Positions 28,612 to 42,000 of a stretch of 64,000 bases of DNA are shown piece after piece. Numbering within the stretch: position 1 is the stretch's first letter; every line of letters begins with the position of its first letter. The notes under the pieces are model-generated. The model had not been told where the DNA came from. It did no database searches and saw only the letters and a list, made by a program, of their open reading frames with translations. A program made the position numbers and the translations under genes. This stretch comes from Panulirus ornatus (Eukaryota; Arthropoda; Malacostraca; Decapoda; Palinuridae): the NCBI RefSeq assembly GCF_036320965.1, contig NC_092226.1:18916502-18980501 (forward strand), read 5' to 3'.

Positions 28612-31600
28612 AACAAAAGCGTAAACATCTCAGCTGGCCGTAAACAAAAGATTAGGAGAGTTAAAGTTTAACAACGATAAACTGGCGGCCACAAAATGAC
28701 GTTCTCGGCCTTAATGACCCTAGCACCTGATAGGCTGAAAGCCCAAATTACCAACATTATTATACCAACTGGCCAGCACCGATGGGTCAACTCTTAGATT
28801 GCTTATTTTTTCATTTCCACTTTATAACTGAATTTACTGATATCTTTAATTAATATGTTCTTTAACGAGATTCATTAATGTCAATTCTAATGAGCTGAAA
28901 AAATGCACACAAGTCCACCTGGGTCGCGGGGCAGAGTACCAGTACTGTTCTCAAGTCATGGCAGCGTTAGGCGAAAAGGTAAAAACAAACCAATAACTCG
29001 TACCTAACACTAAGCCAGGAGTCTCCGATCCTCATCCTTAGCCTACTTCAACATGGTAGCATAGAAAATACACTAATACGCATAGTCAATTGTGTCCCAA
29101 CGGTGCCAACTATCTAGCGCTTGTGAAACTGCAAAAACGTTACCTTCTGTTCCGTAAGGCCCGATTTTTTTTTTTTTTTTTAAGATATACCACCAGATTA
29201 GGTGGCATACCCTTTTAGGCTTACGTCCAATGGGTTGCTACAATGAATTACGATCTAGGGCAGACAAATTAATAAAGCGAAGCTTCAACACTGTAAATTT
29301 CACAACTTCATTAAACATCTAAATATGCACTCATACCCAAAGACCATTCTATTTCCGTGCATCATATATGATGTAATTGGTATAAATTCATAATTAAGAG
29401 AGATTTAACATAAAAAAATTCGATTAGATATAATCTGGAATGGAATTCCCCATTGCATTATAGTATACGACGAAATGCATTTACTACTGATCAAAATTTA
29501 GGATAATTTCTCCTATACGAACCAACTGTTCATGATACGTTAGCATCTCGTATCGGCTTCTTCCACTGACCGGGAGAAATTACGTTCTTCCCGTCTCAAA
29601 CTGATGTCTAAAAATTCCGTTTCAAGTGCCAGTCACAGTGGTAAATTGCTAGTTATTCTTTCCATATGATAAATTGAAAATTATCAAAAAATTAGTTTAG
29701 GCATCTACTTAATAATAGTGCTCAAATCGGTACATTTAGGGATATAGCATGTTTTGTTTGGAAAACACCACAATACATAAATGATTACCTAATTGAAAGG
29801 TTGTTCAAGGAAATGTACACGTGTACACGAGGCAATCAATCATTTCCACTAACTTTACATGGTGGAATTATGTCATAAAAATTCTCACTTAGGTTAGTTT
29901 AATTTGGCTGGATAGTGTGTTCTTGAAACTTGAGCACTAATCCAATCATCAAAAATTTGTTCATGAAACTTGAAAACGAATCCAATTATCAACAATTTTT
30001 AGCACGAAAATAAATTGAAAACAACATTATTTCCGCATAAAGTATGAAATTAGGTTGGCTTCCGTAAAAAATAAAAAATTCAACTTTCTTTAACACCACT
30101 GTCTGATACTTGAATGCTTACATTTCTTCCATATTCTTATTGCCATATACTTCAGGTATCCCGTTTGTTCATGTTCCACGTTATCATGAACTTAATTTCT
30201 TTGCTAAGCTGTCTTAGTAAATCTGTACACACGTTCCACGGGAACACTGCAGTCACTGTAACATAATGGGACAGGTCTCCTCTCCATCAAATGACCATAT
30301 GCTCACACATTACGACCAAACACGTTAACAACGAATTACCACAAAATGGCGACGCTTGGGGGGAAAAAATCAAACATGGTATAAACTGCAACACACGATT
30401 CTCGTCGATAAACCCGAGGAACTACAACCACCGCACGGAAATACATACTGTACTATTTCTTGCACTAATTACAAAATACATCAGAACTAAGACCATGAAA
30501 ATAAACGAATAAAAACGAGAAATCACCTGACTCGATAAACGTACGTCCAACACCTACGCTGTCCTCCTCCAGCTCGTGATGTATGTGGCAGGAATATCGC
30601 TGGCTTTCTCAATAATAAGTAATAGAAACTCATACCAGCTACATACTCTTTCAAATTAAAAATACCCAACAATAACACAATGCTTATTAATCTATAGGAA
30701 GTCATATAACAGAGGAGTTAAAAGAAATGTCAAATTTTGTGATTTACAAGACTGTGAAATCGACACCGAGATTCACGCCATCAACTTTTCGAAAAGAACC
30801 CCCATAAGTACAAATTATTACCTTAGCAAGAAAAATTTCTACATATTATTCTATCGTACGGGGATTCATTCACTGGTATATGATAACAAAAACATGGCAC
30901 TTTCAAATACCTGTGTGGTGTGAATCTTACAGGCGACCATTAACAGCATAACTGAAATCAGTGCCTTAATTCAACGAAATTAAACTCACGAAAGACCAGG
31001 TTTATATCATTTTGTTCTATGAAAGTTATAGATTTCAGAAAGCACGAGTTACAGTAAGGTAGTATGATGTGGGCGGTGTAATGCAGTCCATTTGAAAACA
31101 CCACTGCAACTGTCCAGGTGGCCATAACCTTTGTTTACATGAGCTAGGCTAGGGGCTGACTGTCCGTGTTTTGTTTTGTTTTTTCATAATTATTATTAAG
31201 CTGTATCGTTACTGTTTCAATGAGCCATCCAGCATAACTTACAAATAGGCTTGTCCTACGGAATGATTTAGGAAATCTGTCCATTCCTTGGATAATAATC
31301 CTCACTGTGATTATATTCCTAAGCCCAGGGCTTACTCATTCTTCTTGGGTTCTGAACTTAGCTCTTACTATATGCCACAAAACGCCTGGGTTAAATATCC
31401 ATGATGAATTTTGGCCTCATGTAAAAAAAATAATCTATCAATTATTACAGGAGAACGCTGTCCACTGTGAACACGCACAACATACATATATCTGGAACAA
31501 AAAAATATCCATATATTTTTTAAATTGACAAGCATGAAGAACATTAGAAAAATGATATTCATTATTCAACAATGACATTTATAATTGCGATTATCATAAA

Positions 31601-31898
31601 TATGATTTTTTTTCTTTTTTCCTATATTTCTATTCCCCTTAATTCGGCCACATTACAAAATTTATCATAGCCTATAGAAAAAATGATAACCAGTAAGTAC
31701 GTGTAGCAGTCACTAACGGGAAGCTGAACAAATATAAATTCTATCAATATACTTCTTGAATAATTGATACAATATATGGACAAAAAACAAGATAAAACAT
31801 GAACGTGGGAATTACATAAGTCACAAGTTGGTTGAAAATAATCACAATTGACCCCAGAGATATTTTACTGGCAAAAAAATATTGCCGTTTCAACTCCG

Positions 31899-31900
<2 letters not shown>
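28611..31900. other. Long non-coding stretch of unit B
   Basis: Colinear with 12147-16083 minus several blocks. No gene, RNA or intact element recognised. Confidence 0.65.

Positions 31901-31970
<70 letters not shown>
31901..31970. repeat. (AT)n microsatellite
   Basis: About 35 AT units, the left border of the RTE nest in copy B and the counterpart of the AT run at 16084. Confidence 0.96.
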
Positions 31971-31974
<4 letters not shown>

Positions 31975-32492
31975 TGTTTGAGGACAATGTGTGGTGTGAG
32001 GTGGTTTGATCGAGTAAGTAACGTAAGGGTAAGAGAGATGTGCGGAAATAAAAAGAGCGTGGTTGAGAGAGCAGAAGAGGGTGTTTTGAAATGGTTTGGG
32101 CACATGGAGAGAATGAGTGAGGAAAGATTGACCAAGAGGATGTATGTGTCGGAGGTGGAGGGAACGAGGAGAAGAGGGAGACCAAATTGGAGGTGGAAAG
32201 ATGGAGTGAAAAGGATTTTGTGTGATCGGGGCCTGAACATGCAGGAGGGTGAAAAGAGGGCAAGGAATAGAGTGAATTGGAGCGATGTGGTATACAGGGG
32301 TTGACGTGCTGTCAGTGGATTGAATCAAGGCATGTGAAGCGTCCGGGGTAAACCATGGAAAGCTGTGTAGGTATGTATATTTGCGTGTGTGGACGTGTGT
32401 ATGTACATGTGTATGGGGGGGGGGGGTTGGGCCATTTCTTTCGTCTGTTTCCTTGCGCTACCTCGCAAACGCGGGAGACAGCGACAAAGTAT

Positions 32493-32508
<16 letters not shown>
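31971..32508 (+). mobile_element. RTE-type LINE 3' fragment
   Basis: Encodes the end of the C-terminal domain (RCLRTMCGVRWFDRVSNVRV to NRVNWSDVVYRG), then the short-type 3' UTR, ending in gctacctcgcaaacgcggga, gacagcgacaaagtat and a 17-A tail at 32493-32509. Close to the intact copy at 52256. Confidence 0.9.

Positions 32509-32571
<63 letters not shown>
32509..32571. repeat. (AT)n microsatellite
   Basis: AT run directly after the LINE poly(A). Confidence 0.96.
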
Positions 32572-32574
<3 letters not shown>

Positions 32575-33130
32575 GGAGGTGGAAAGATGGAGTGAAAAAG
32601 ATTTTGAGTGATCGGGGCCTGAACATGCAGGAGGGTGAAAGGCATGCAAAGAATAGAGTGAATTGGCACGATGTGGTATACCGCGGTCGACGTGCTGTCA
32701 ATGGATTGAACCAGGGCATGTGAAGCGTCTGGGGTAAACCATGGAAAGTTCTGCGGGGCCTAGATTTGGAAAGGGAGCTGTGGTTTCGGTGCATTATTAC
32801 ATGACAGCTAGAGACTGAGTGTGAACGAACGGGGCCTTTGTTGTCTTTTCCTAGCGCTACCTCGCACAAATGAGGGGGGAGGGGGTTGTTATTCCATGTG
32901 TGGAGAGGTGGCGATGGGAACAAATAAAGGCAGATAGTATGAATTATGTACATGTGTATATATGTATATGTCTGTGTGTGTATATATATAAGTGTACATA
33001 GAGATGTATAGGTATGTATATTTGCGTGTGTGGACGTGTATTTATATACATGTGTATGTGGGCGGGTTGGGCCATTCTTTCGTCTGTTTCCTTGCGCTAC
33101 CTCGCTAACGCGGGAGACAGCGACAAAGTA
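32572..33130 (+). mobile_element. RTE-type LINE 3' fragment, long 3' UTR type
   Basis: Starts at the segment encoding NWRWKDGVKKIL, ends with the long-type 3' UTR (gggagctgtggtttcggtgc etc.) and tail gctaacgcgggagacagcga. An (AAT)n stretch at 33132-33158 replaces the poly(A). Confidence 0.88.
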
Positions 33131-33131
33131 A

Positions 33132-33224
<93 letters not shown>
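33132..33224. repeat. (AAT)n then (AT)n microsatellite
   Basis: About nine AAT units as LINE tail, then about 30 AT units. Confidence 0.93.
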
Positions 33225-33225
<1 letters not shown>

Positions 33226-33227
<2 letters not shown>

Positions 33228-33451
33228 TCTTTCATACTATTCGCCATTTCCCGCGTTAGCGAGGTAGCGTTAAGAACCGAGGACTGGGCCTTTGAGTGAA
33301 TATCCTCACCTGGCCCCCTTCTCTATTCCTTCTTTTGAAAAAAAAAAAAAAAAGAGAGGGGAGGATTTCCAGCACCCCGCTCCCTCCCCTTTTAGTTGCC
33401 GCGTACGACACGCAGGGAATACGTGGGAAGTATTCTTTCTCCCCTATCCCC

Positions 33452-33458
<7 letters not shown>
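33226..33458 (-). mobile_element. Short non-autonomous RTE derivative, copy 3
   Basis: Same ~233-bp unit as at 7203 and 55311, with the ctattcgccatttcccgcgt end on the left and cctatccccagggata end on the right. AT arrays on both sides. Confidence 0.75.

Positions 33459-33531
<73 letters not shown>
33456..33531. repeat. (AT)n microsatellite
   Basis: About 37 AT units between the short derivative and the next LINE fragment. Confidence 0.96.
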
Positions 33532-33533
<2 letters not shown>

Positions 33534-35371
33534 GGAGGTGATAACAAGTAGTGATGATGTGAGAAGGAGATGGCGTGAGTATTTTGAAGGTTTGTTGAAT
33601 GTGTTTGATGATAGAGTGGCAGATATAGGGTGTTTTGGTCGAGGTGGTGTGCAAAGTGAGAGGGTTAGGGAAAATGATTTGGTAAACAGAGAAGAGGTAG
33701 TAAAAGCTTTGCGGAAGATGAAAGCCGGCAAGGCAGCAGGTTTGGATGGTATTGCAGTGGAATTTATTGAAAAAGAGGGTGACTGTATTGTTGAATGGTT
33801 GGTAAGGTTATTTAATGTATGTATGACTCATGGTGAGGTGCCTGAGGATTGGCGGAATGAGTGCATAGTGCCATTGTACAAAGGCAGAGGGGATAAGAGT
33901 GAGTGCTCAAATTACAGAGGTATAAGTTTGTTGAGTATTCCTGGTAAATTATATGGGCGGGTATTGATTGAGAGGGTGAAGGCATGTACAGAGCATCAGA
34001 TTGGGGAAGAGCAGTGTGGTTTCAGAAGTGGTAGAGGATGTGTGGATCAGGTGTTTGCTTTGAAGAATGTATGTGAGAAATACTTAGAAAAGCAAATGGA
34101 TTTGTATGTAGCATTTATGGATCTGGAGAAGGCATATGATAGAGTTTATAGAGATGCTCTGTGGAAGGTATTAAGAATATATGGTGTGGGAGGCAAGTTG
34201 TTAGAAGCAGTGAAAAGTTTTTATCGAGAATGTAAGGCATGTGTACGTGTAGGAAGAGAGGAAAGTGATTGGTTCTCAGTGAATGTAGGTTTGCGGCAGG
34301 GGTGTGTGATGTCTCCATGGTTGTTTCATTTGTTTATGGATGGAGTTGTTAGGGAGGTGAATGCAAGAGTTTTGGAAAGAGGGGCAAGTATGAAGTCTGT
34401 TGGGAAGTGAGTCAGTTGTTCACTGATGATACAGCGCTGGTGGCTGATTCATGTGAGAAACTGCAGAAGCTGGTGACTGAGTTTGGTAAAGTGTGTGAAA
34501 GAAGAAAGTTAAAAGTAAATGTGAATAAGAGCAAGGTAATTAGGTACAGTAGGGTTGAGGGTCAAGTCAATTGGGAGGTAAGTTTGAATGGAGAAAAACT
34601 GCAGGAAGTAAAGTGTTTTAGATATCTGGGAGTGGATATGGCAGCGGATGGAACCATGGAAGCGGAAGTGAATCATAGGGTGGGGGAGGGGGCGAAAATC
34701 CTGGGAGCCTTGAAGAATGTGTGGAAGTCGAAAACATTATCTCGGAAAGCAAAAATGGGTATGTTTGAAGGAATAGTGGTTCCAACAATGTTGTATGGTT
34801 GCGAGGCGTGGGCTATGGGTAGAGTTGTGCGCAGGAGGGTGGATGTGCTGGAAATGAGATGTTTGAGGACAATGTGTGGTGTGAGGTGGTTTGATCGAGT
34901 AAGTGATGTCAGGGTAAGAGAGATGCGTGGAAATAAAAAGAGCGTGGTTGAGAGAGCAGAAGAGGGTGTTTTGAAATGGTTTGGGCACATGGAGAGAATG
35001 AGTGAGGAAAGATTGACCAAGAGGATATATGTGTCTGAGGTGGAGGGAACGAGGAGAAGTGGGAGACCAAATTGAAGGTGGAAAGATGGAGTGAAAAAGA
35101 TTTTGTGTGATCGGGGCCTGAACATGCAGGAGGGTGTAAGGCGAGCAAGGAATAGAGTGAATTGGATCGATGTGGTATACCGGGGTTGACGTGCTGTCAG
35201 TGGATTGAATCAGGGCATGTGAAGCGTCTGGGGTAAACCATGGAAAGCTGTGTAGGTATGTATATTTGCGTGTGTGGACGTTTGTATATACATGTGTATG
35301 GGGGTGGGTTGGGCCATTTCTTTCGTCTGTTTCCTTGCGCTACCTCGCAGACGCGGGAGACAGCGACAAAG
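33532..35371 (+). mobile_element. RTE-type LINE, 5'-truncated, recently inactivated
   Basis: Starts at the segment encoding GEVITSSDDVRRRWREYFEG and has the RT in one open frame to 34410 (MDLEKAYDRVYRDALW, VGLRQGCVMSPW). A ~19-bp deletion after KSVG shifts the frame just before the catalytic box, which also reads FTDDT instead of FADDT. The C-terminal domain is open from 34407 to a stop at 35075 (tggag to tgaag). Short-type 3' UTR, then a ~29-A tail. High similarity to the intact copy. Confidence 0.9.

Positions 35372-35754
<383 letters not shown>

Positions 35755-35831
<77 letters not shown>
35755..35831. repeat. (AT)n microsatellite
   Basis: Single AT array where copy A has two arrays around a 158-bp insert. 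Confidence 0.96.
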
Positions 35832-35833
<2 letters not shown>

Positions 35834-36050
35834 TCTCGCCCAAAGTTCATTCATACTCCTTCTCTAGGGAACTTCCCGTCAAATGGCATAGCTGTCTAGA
35901 CGGTCCGGGGAGCCGGGGGCGTGGCTAGGGCATAGCGCAACAGAGGGAGGAGCCATAGGAGGGAAGGGGTCCGGCAGGACAAGGCTGGAAGGGGGAGCCG
36001 GTGTGGCCCGGGTATAAAAGGTTAGGTGGTCCTGGCTGAGGCACGGCACA
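35832..36050 (+). promoter_or_regulatory. Core and proximal promoter of cuticle gene B
   Basis: TATAAAA at 36013-36019, 51 bp before the ATG as in copy A. GC box gggggcgtggc at 35915-35925. Nearly identical to copy A apart from a few substitutions and a tct insertion near 35894. Confidence 0.75.
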
Positions 36051-36069
36051 CCACGGCAGGCGGTTCGTC

Positions 36070-39000
36070 ATGAAGTGTTTGGTGAGCTCCCACCTTATTG
36101 TACTAACACAGCCATAGTCCACCACACCAACTTGGAAGCATCTCAGTGAACACAACTTGTGTCGACGTACAGAACCTGTGGCGTCTAGCGATAATCGGCC
36201 TCTCCCTTTAGTTATTTGTACTTTAGTCAGAGTTGAAAATTATTTGCCCCACTTACCAAGACAACACAGTGATAAATCGTACTAAAGCATTATATCCATC
36301 CGTTCAAGTGTCAGCTACTCAACATTCATCTACACAAACCCAGCTCGACCACGTTTTAGACCAACTAAGCAACATCTTCGATCACTAAAGACGTCACTTG
36401 TCCATTTGTAGGTGGATAAGTGACTAAAGTTATATATTCTGGCTCTGGTATCTAGTTCTTCTCAACCAACTCAGGGGAATCCAAGTTCCACAATGCTGAT
36501 CATGTTCAAGTGTGTGACTACCTACCGACCGCGCTATTTCTTTTTCTGTGATTGATGCAAGCGAATTATCATATACGTTCAGTTCGTAAGTATATCTCTC
36601 AAGAAGCATTACCGTGTAACGTAGAAAAAATACTTGAGTTCAAAGTTTTCTTTACGATCGTATGTCGTTGTATTAGAGAAACGTAACTTACATACTGTTG
36701 GATACAATCTTCTTTCTGTTCATGCACATACCGTACTGAGCAACATGTGTTCTCTTTTACCTCCTGATTACATATCAGGAACGTTTTACTGTACACTCAT
36801 TTATTACAAATTGTGAGCTTTACACTTAGAGAGAGAGGCTCCACTACGCGTGCTAGCTTCCTACATAATTGTGCAAGGTGAATGACATTTGTAAAAGCGA
36901 CAAGAAAAATAGATGTAAACTCACCTCATTGGTCTCTCCAAGCGTTACCCATATACTTGGACACTTCCTTAGGGTTGCTGACACTATAACTGCACGGTCA
37001 TACAAATTACTAATTTCTAGCAGAAATACGATCAGGGTCACAACTTACTGTGGGTTACACATGCTCGCATACCTGCCTAACCATTCCACCTTGAGACTCC
37101 TTCTGCCTCACCACTCCACCTTCAGACTCCTCCTGTCTCACTACTCCAACCTGAGACTCCTCCTGCCTCATCACTCCAATATGAGGCTCCTCATCACTCC
37201 ATCTTCAGATTCCTTCTGCCTCATTACTCCCACGTTAAGATCCTCTTGCCTCATCACTCCCAAGTGAGGCTCCTGCCTCACCACTCCACCGTGAGGCTCC
37301 TCCTGCTTTCCTACTGTCGCTTCCCCTGTAACACCGGTGAACATCTTATCCCAGAACCCAACCATTGTTTCACGTGTTTACTAAGGAGCGTTGATCACTC
37401 CTCCTCAGTCATCTACTGTTTACTTCTTCTTTTCTTTCAACAGCCACATTGCTGATGACACATCTTTAATTATCACTGATGCTTTCGAATACGACACTAA
37501 TTCCTTGTTGTCTTATTTACATTATGATAATGGATTTGTACCTTCAATAACCTGATATACAAAGAAACATACGTTAGAAATGTATAGTATCCTATTCAGT
37601 CGTAACTCCTTCCCCTTAAACATAGTGTATCAAGTGCGAAAACACTTCACATATTTTTCCTTAGCTACGAAGACCACCAACAAATGACCAAAATGTTCCC
37701 TACTAACCACAACACCTCATACACAGTCACTTGCAGCGAGTCATCAGGTAAGACCTCTGTCTACATGCATCCCTTCATCCTCAATTACAAGCTGCTTCTA
37801 CTGCAGACTATTCTAGATTGTTCCTTTGACCTTATCGCCAGGAATTATTTACACCCTGAGGCAACTCACTCACAGAATATACCTACCTTATCCATGACCG
37901 GCTTCCTCCTTGTGACCTCTGCCGTAGCATCTTTAAGCCTCTCCACATTCTATCATCTATCGTACGTTCTGCAGTCATGGGTACTTTCCGACGCAAACCT
38001 CGCACCACAAATACTGTCTTTATCGTGCACGATACTGATCTCTTGCAAACAAGAATAAGATCACCAAGAGAGCTGCAACAGGTACTTGATCAAGGAGGCT
38101 TCCCATTCTCACAATAGCCTCGGGGCACCTGAAAATCTTCTCTCTAAAGCACTTAAACTTTCTTCCCGTTATGACCTTTAACCATCATCATTTCCACAAA
38201 TGAAAATAAACACCTCCCTTCCAGTTCTTCAACATCTATCCAAACATTATAGTGGAACCGTCTCTCTCCTCAATCACAAGAACCCTACTTACCTTTACCG
38301 AAGACATTTCTCCCGTTCACATCACTGAAGCAACTTTTTTCTTTGATTGAATATCCTCTTTTTACTTGGGTAACAGGACAGCATTATAAGTATTCACAAC
38401 TGTTAACATTTCCATTTTACGTCAGCAAACTTCAACCGCAGACACAATCGTCTCATTCCGTTACTAATTCTTCTATTACCTTAGTTCTATCAAAAGGAGA
38501 ACCACAACACTCATTTATATTTCAGACCCCTCGCTCATATCACTTACCCTTAAATAAACATTACTTTCAATGAAATTCAGCACTTTCAGACAGTTCAAAC
38601 GCCCCGTTTTCTACTATAGTTATCCTGTCAGTCCTTCTTTGCAATCCAAATATGTACCAGATACAGAATTTAAATTTCTCTTCCAGACTTTCTTCTCATC
38701 TTGGCTACAAAAACTGTCCTCTTAAAGCACTTCTCATTCCCTGTACACTCCCTGTTCCCTACAACAGAGTTTAGTAACATCTATTCTCCTAATACTTCAC
38801 AAACCTAACATGTACCTTGCGGTTAGCTTTGCTATCCTCTGGTATTTTTGCAGTTCCCATCATTTCTTTCGTCTCTACACATCGGAAAAATACCTATCTT
38901 CTTCCAGCCACTGCCATATATGTTCTCGCTATCAAGCCAGCTGTTGCTCAGTTTCCACTTTCCAACGTATTTACGCCTGAATTATATCTCTCCCGAATTC

Positions 39001-42000
39001 TCCCACACTCTGTTCCCACCTTACCATTACCCAAACATCCTCTACACTCTGTTCCCACCTTACCTTTACCCAAACATCCTCCACAACCTGTTCCCACCTT
39101 ACCATTACCCGAACATGCTCCACTCTGTTCCCACCTTACCATTACCCAAACATCCTCTACACTCTGTTCCCACCTTACCTTTACCGAAACATCCTCCATC
39201 ATTCTTAGACTGAAATTCTTTCCATAAACTGTTTCAGAATTCTGTGTCGACGTAAGGCTTCTCACTCATATCTCATTCTTTTCCTTCCAAGCTACTTTCT
39301 GTATCTGCATACTCGAATCATATCCACTATTACACCTCCAACCTCCTCTTGCTTTCTCCATTCAGTACTAAATAGAATTCTCACACAAACCTGAACCTGT
39401 TCAGAATCAACAACGGAACTAAAGTCAAATAGTAACGAAGTCCATGAAAAATTAAATCCTAACGCTCTGGCTATTGAATCCTTTTCTCCCATATCCTTCC
39501 GTCTACCGGAATTTCATGACCTAACTCCATTTGCTGCACATAAACATTCCACTTATACGCAAAAGCCGGCAAACGTTAGTCACTGAAAAAGCCTAGTCAT
39601 ATTTAGATGAAAAAGGCATAAATGTAACACTTATCAAATTATACGTACCTAACGCTCCCTTTCACTGAAATATGGAAAGTAGCGTTCACCTGCTGTGTCA
39701 CTTAGACATTTATTATGGATAGTTTTCCTGTTTCAATCTTAACAAAATGAATTCTTGATTTTGCAATGCAATAATTAGATTCAAATGCAAAAACTGTTTA
39801 TACCAAAAGTAAATATGGAAAGCACTATAGTTGTAACCAAGGTTTCTCTCTTGCAGGTGGTAGCAGTGTTAGTGGTGGCAGCTGTGGGGTCGCCCATTCC
39901 AGACGACTGTGAATATGAAGTCGTTGGATACAGCGGGGCGGTGTCCACTGGGCCACACTATGCGACACACTACGCGACCATCCCTGCCGGACAACACTAC
40001 CAGGCGACATATGCAACTGTAGGGGCACCAGTTGTAGCCACAGTTGATGTTCAAAAAGCGACTGCTGCATTCATGGCAGCGTGGAATGCAGCAGCTGCAA
40101 GGGCAGCAACAATACAGTCAACATTGGTGAAATCGGCACCAACAGGAGGATATGTCATTCAAGTTCCCAAACAAGTAGAAGCAACTGAAGAAGTGAAGAA
40201 GGCAACAGCTCAGTTTACGGCAGCGTGGAATGAGGCTGCTCAACGTGCAACAACGGTTGAATACGGGGTTGATACACTTTCAAAACCAGTAAAGCCAACA
40301 GCCGAAGTTCATAAGGCCACAACAGAATTCATGGATGCTTGGCAAGCAGCTGCCCAACAAGCTTCTTCACTCAGACATGCGGTAACGGTATCTGCTGACC
40401 CATACTCTGCTCTTCCCCAGCAAGTACAAGCTACAGACGAGGTCAAGAGAGCAACAGAAGAATTCATGGCAGCCTGGAGAAAGGCAGCCGCACGGGTACC
40501 TGCCATTCAAACGACCATGTACCAGATTGCAGGCACCCCACCAGCTCCTTCAGCACCAAAAACCGTTGGAGGCGCTCCCCAGTTCACTCCCTCAGTTGCA
40601 CAAGCAACAGCTGAGTTTATGGCAGCTTGGAATGCTGCTGCTGCAGCTGCTGAAGCAGCTCCTGATGTCAATATCATAATGGGAGCCAGTTCTCTACCCG
40701 GTCCCGCACAACCTGCAGCACCTCAGGCACCGGCTGCTGTGTCCTATGCTGTTCCTTCTGCACCTGCTCCTTCATATGGACCTCCTCAGCCTGTTCAGCC
40801 CACACCAGAAGTACAGCGGGCTACTGCTGCTTTCATGGCTGCATGGAACACAGCTGCTGCCAGAGCATCTACCATCCAGGCAACTTTGGTCAAGACAGCA
40901 CCCTCTGGCACTTATACAATTGAGCTTCCAAAGCAAGTACAAGAAACCGATGAGGTTAAGAGAGCAACAGCTGAGTTTATGCAAGCATGGAATGCAGCTG
41001 CACAACGTGCAACTGTTGTAGAACAAGCTATCGGCACCCTGCCTCAGCCAGTGCAGCAAACCGCTGAGGTCCAGCGAGCTACAACTGAATTCATGGCTGC
41101 CTGGGAAGCTGCTGCCCGAAGGGCTTCCACCATCAGACAAGCTGTGACTGTGTCTGCCGATCCTTACTCCGCTGTTCCCCAACAAGTGCAGGCTACTGAC
41201 GAGGTCAAGAGAGCTACTGAAGAATTCATGGAAGCTTGGAGAAAGGCCGCAGCTCGAGTACCTTCCATTCAGACAACTATGTACCAAATTTCAGGAACCG
41301 TACCAGCACCAGAAACTCCAAAAATCGTTAATGGTGTTCCTCAGTTCACTCCTGCAGTTGCAAAAGCAACAGCTGAGTTTATGGCAGCTTGGAATGCTGC
41401 TGCTGCAGCTGCTGAAGCAGCTCCTGATGTCAATATCATAATGGGAGCCAGTTCTCTACCCCGTCCTGCACAACCTGCAGCACCTCAGGCACCAGCTGCT
41501 GTGTCCTATGCTGTTCCTTCTGCACCTGCTCCTTCATATGGACCCCCTCAGCCTGTTCAGCCCACACCAGAAGTACAGCGGGCTACTGCTGCTTTCATGG
41601 CTGCATGGAACACAGCTGCTGCCAGAGCATCTACCATCCAGGCAACTTTGGTCAAGACAGCACCCTCTGGCACTTATACAATTGAGCTTCCAAAGCAAGT
41701 ACAAGAAACCGATGAGGTTAAGAGAGCAACAGCTGAGTTTATGCTAGCATGGAATGCAGCTGCACAACGTGCAACTGTTGTAGAACAAGCTATCGGCACT
41801 CTGCCTCAGCCAGTACAGCAAACCGCTGAGGTCCAACAAGATACTGTTGAATTCATGGCTGCCTGGGAAGCTGCTGCCCAAAGGGCTTCCACCATCAGAC
41901 AAGCTGTGACTGTGTCTGCCGATCCTTACTCCGCTGTTCCCCAACAAGTGCAGGCTACTGACGAGGTCAAGAGAGCTACTGAAGAATTCATGGAAGCTTG

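Larger units (their letters stand above)
36082..39856 (+). other. Intron 1 of cuticle gene B
   Basis: 3,775 bp, GT-AG, colinear with intron 1 of copy A. Contains the same two minisatellites at 37083-37305 and 38996-39200; no element inserted since duplication. Confidence 0.85.
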